Source: Ophiothrix spiculata
Lineage: Eukaryota > Echinodermata > Ophiuroidea > Amphilepidida > Ophiotrichidae
Strand: one strand, 5' to 3'
Assembly: GCA_000969725.1 (NCBI GenBank)
Contig: JXSR01S018553.1
Length of the DNA: 33,567 bases
Part shown: positions 32,287 through 33,567 of the stretch, in pieces
Numbering within the stretch: position 1 is the first letter of the stretch
How the letters are laid out: every line of letters begins with the position of its first letter
Position numbers and translations under genes: made by a program
Notes under the pieces: generated by a model
What the model saw: the letters and a program-made list of their open reading frames with translations, nothing else
Database searches by the model: none
Told to the model about the DNA's origin: nothing

Positions 32287-32636
32287 AGGTGTAGGTTCCG
32301 ATCACATTCTCATCTCCCAGGGCTCAACCGGAAGTAGTATGTTTTTTGATGCCAAATGAAAGTCCATATTTTTCTCGTTATAAATCCAAAATTTCACCTC
32401 AAAATCCTTTATAGTTTTGGAGATATAGCACAAAATGTAAAATTAATTGGTGTACATATTTTCCATTTCTTTTGTATTTACATAACAGCCTCATCCCCAG
32501 GGTTGCATACTTTCTTTTGACTCTCAGGAGAAAACAACAGACAAGCTAAGGTTGAAACCTTGTACAATTCATTTCAGAGTCAAGGTCAATCAGTTAAAAG
32601 TAAAATATACACACCCTAAAATAGGAACCTACACCT
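32287..32636. mobile_element. TTAA-flanked MITE, AGGTGTA family, copy 2 (350 bp)
   Basis: TTAA, AGGTGTAGGTTCC and GGAACCTACACCT, TTAA. Relative to the 14061 copy the interior runs in the opposite direction (CTCAACCGGAAG, TTTGGAGATATAG, CAGCCTCATCCCCAG). Lies upstream of the first visible MGAT1 exon. Confidence 0.85.
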
Positions 32637-32853
32637 TTAAATAAATTTAACATATAGCAGCCATTTTCAACTTTCGGGAATTCACATTCCAATCTATACA
32701 ATTTATAATTTCTCAACAAAAATTCCTTAAGTGTTGCACTATTCAGAGCCTCAATATACCAACAAGTCCCACATGAGTCCCAGTTTGTTCCTTATGATTT
32801 TCTTTCCTTCTGTGCATCTCTGATGTTCTTCAGCTGCCAGTTGATAAATGGCT

Positions 32854-33345
32854 GATCCAACCAGGAATACTCATTCACAGTTTTATAATCAATAATTTCT
32901 TTTTAGAAGACTGCTGAAATATAAGCCAGTATTGACAACCCAATACCACAAGGCTTTCAGCTTGTTCTCCCAAACTCCCATCATCAATAAGTGAGACAGA
33001 CTGGGAGCCAGGGTTGCATGGGAAATGGTCTCATATTTGATCCAACCAGGAATACTCATTCATGGTTTTATAATCAATGATTTCTTTTTAGAAGACTGCT
33101 GAAATAGAAGCCCGTATTGACAACCCAATACCACAAGGCTTTTAGCTTATTCTCCAAAACTACCATCATCAATAAGTGAGATAGACTGGCAGCAAGCCTC
33201 GAATTTCACGGCGCCCATATGAATATTGTTTTGTCTTCTTCGCCTTGATGCCGCCCAAAATGGTATATGGTCAAGGCCATCTTGGCCTGCCGTCAAAACG
33301 ACGAAATTCGAGGCTTTACTGGGAGCCAGGGTTGCATGGGAAATG
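32854..33345. repeat. Tandem duplication (185-bp spacing), second copy interrupted
   Basis: GATCCAACCAGGAATACTC starts at 32854 and again at 33039. Copies share the whole block through GGGAGCCAGGGTTGCATGGG and GAAATGGT. Copy 1 (32854-33029) is continuous; copy 2 is split by the 128-bp MITE at 33190. Confidence 0.85.
33190..33317. mobile_element. 128-bp MITE with visible empty site
   Basis: AAGCCTCGAATTTC near the left end and GAAATTCGAGGCTT near the right are inverted. ACTGG lies at both flanks (33185-33189 and 33318-33322). The other copy of the tandem duplication reads GACTGGGAGCC at the same place, i.e. the site before insertion, which fixes the boundaries and a 5-bp duplication. Confidence 0.88.
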
Positions 33346-33567
33346 GTACAAAATGTATGAGTATAACCTGTATGAGGCCATTTTGCCCTAATTCTTTGAA
33401 GGAGGTTTGTTTAACACTGAAGCCTATTTCTCAAGGAGAAAAAAGAAATATGGCAAAAGTTTATTATTTTTAGGATACATGGTTCTTACAGACATCAATT
33501 GTATAGATATGGGAGTGAAAGATAATGAAAGCATTAAGAGCAATCAAAACAATTTTTATATTTTATA
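33346..33567. other. End of window, nothing recognised
   Basis: No supported exon of MGAT1 or another gene. The missing 5' exons probably lie beyond this edge. Confidence 0.35.

Noticed and set aside
32640..33567. Search for upstream MGAT1 exons (IIVSQDCG-type block)
   Set aside because: No matching minus-strand segment with splice sites was found, so the 5' exons are taken to be outside the window.
1..33567. CRISPR arrays, operons and bacterial-type regulatory sites
   Set aside because: The window is clearly eukaryotic (spliced genes, MITEs, LINE); the tandem arrays here contain exon sequence with no spacer variation of the CRISPR type.

Overview
This is a stretch of an intron-bearing, AT-rich animal genome, most likely a marine invertebrate and plausibly a deuterostome (hemichordate, echinoderm or cephalochordate). 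The evidence is spliced genes with GT/AG junctions, dense short inverted-repeat transposons (MITEs), a LINE 3' end, and an immune-type Ig receptor with ITIM/ITSM tyrosines. The species cannot be named from the sequence alone.

Left third (1-11,800). A minus-strand, apparently single-exon gene (1409-2941) encodes a 510-residue type I membrane protein: signal peptide, V-set Ig domain, second Ig-like domain, Thr/Pro stalk, one membrane segment, and a tail with ITIM/ITSM-like tyrosine motifs. A plus-strand ORF (5760-6314) encodes a short B-box zinc-finger protein without RING, coiled coil or C-terminal domain. The surroundings hold several MITE families and a large inverted repeat (9725-9962 / 11119-11360) whose arms each carry the same short exon-like ORF followed by a splice-donor-like site.

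Middle (11,800-20,700). I see no convincing host exon. It holds TTAA-flanked (piggyBac-like) MITEs, one PIF/Harbinger-like MITE, a third copy of the TGTGATGACTC MITE family, and the 3' end of a CR1/L2-type LINE with a TGTA microsatellite tail.

Right third (20,700-33,567). The minus strand carries the 3' two-thirds of an MGAT1 gene (N-acetylglucosaminyltransferase I, the Golgi enzyme that starts hybrid and complex N-glycans). Seven exons (31,959 down to 21,207) join in perfect phase to give 281 C-terminal residues. Upstream exons were not found and probably lie beyond 33,567.

The most striking feature is inside MGAT1. Two different exon/intron boundaries have each been amplified as tandem arrays of nearly the same unit length. 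One array (about 144-150 bp per unit, at least seven extra copies, 28.9-30.1 kb) spans the 3' part of the [10 protein letters not shown] exon plus its splice donor. The other (149 bp, at least two extra copies plus a 480-N assembly gap, 22.2-23.1 kb) spans a splice acceptor plus the 5' part of the next-to-last exon. The pre-mRNA therefore offers many donors for one exon and many acceptors for another, yet the open frame survives only if the first donor and the last acceptor are used.
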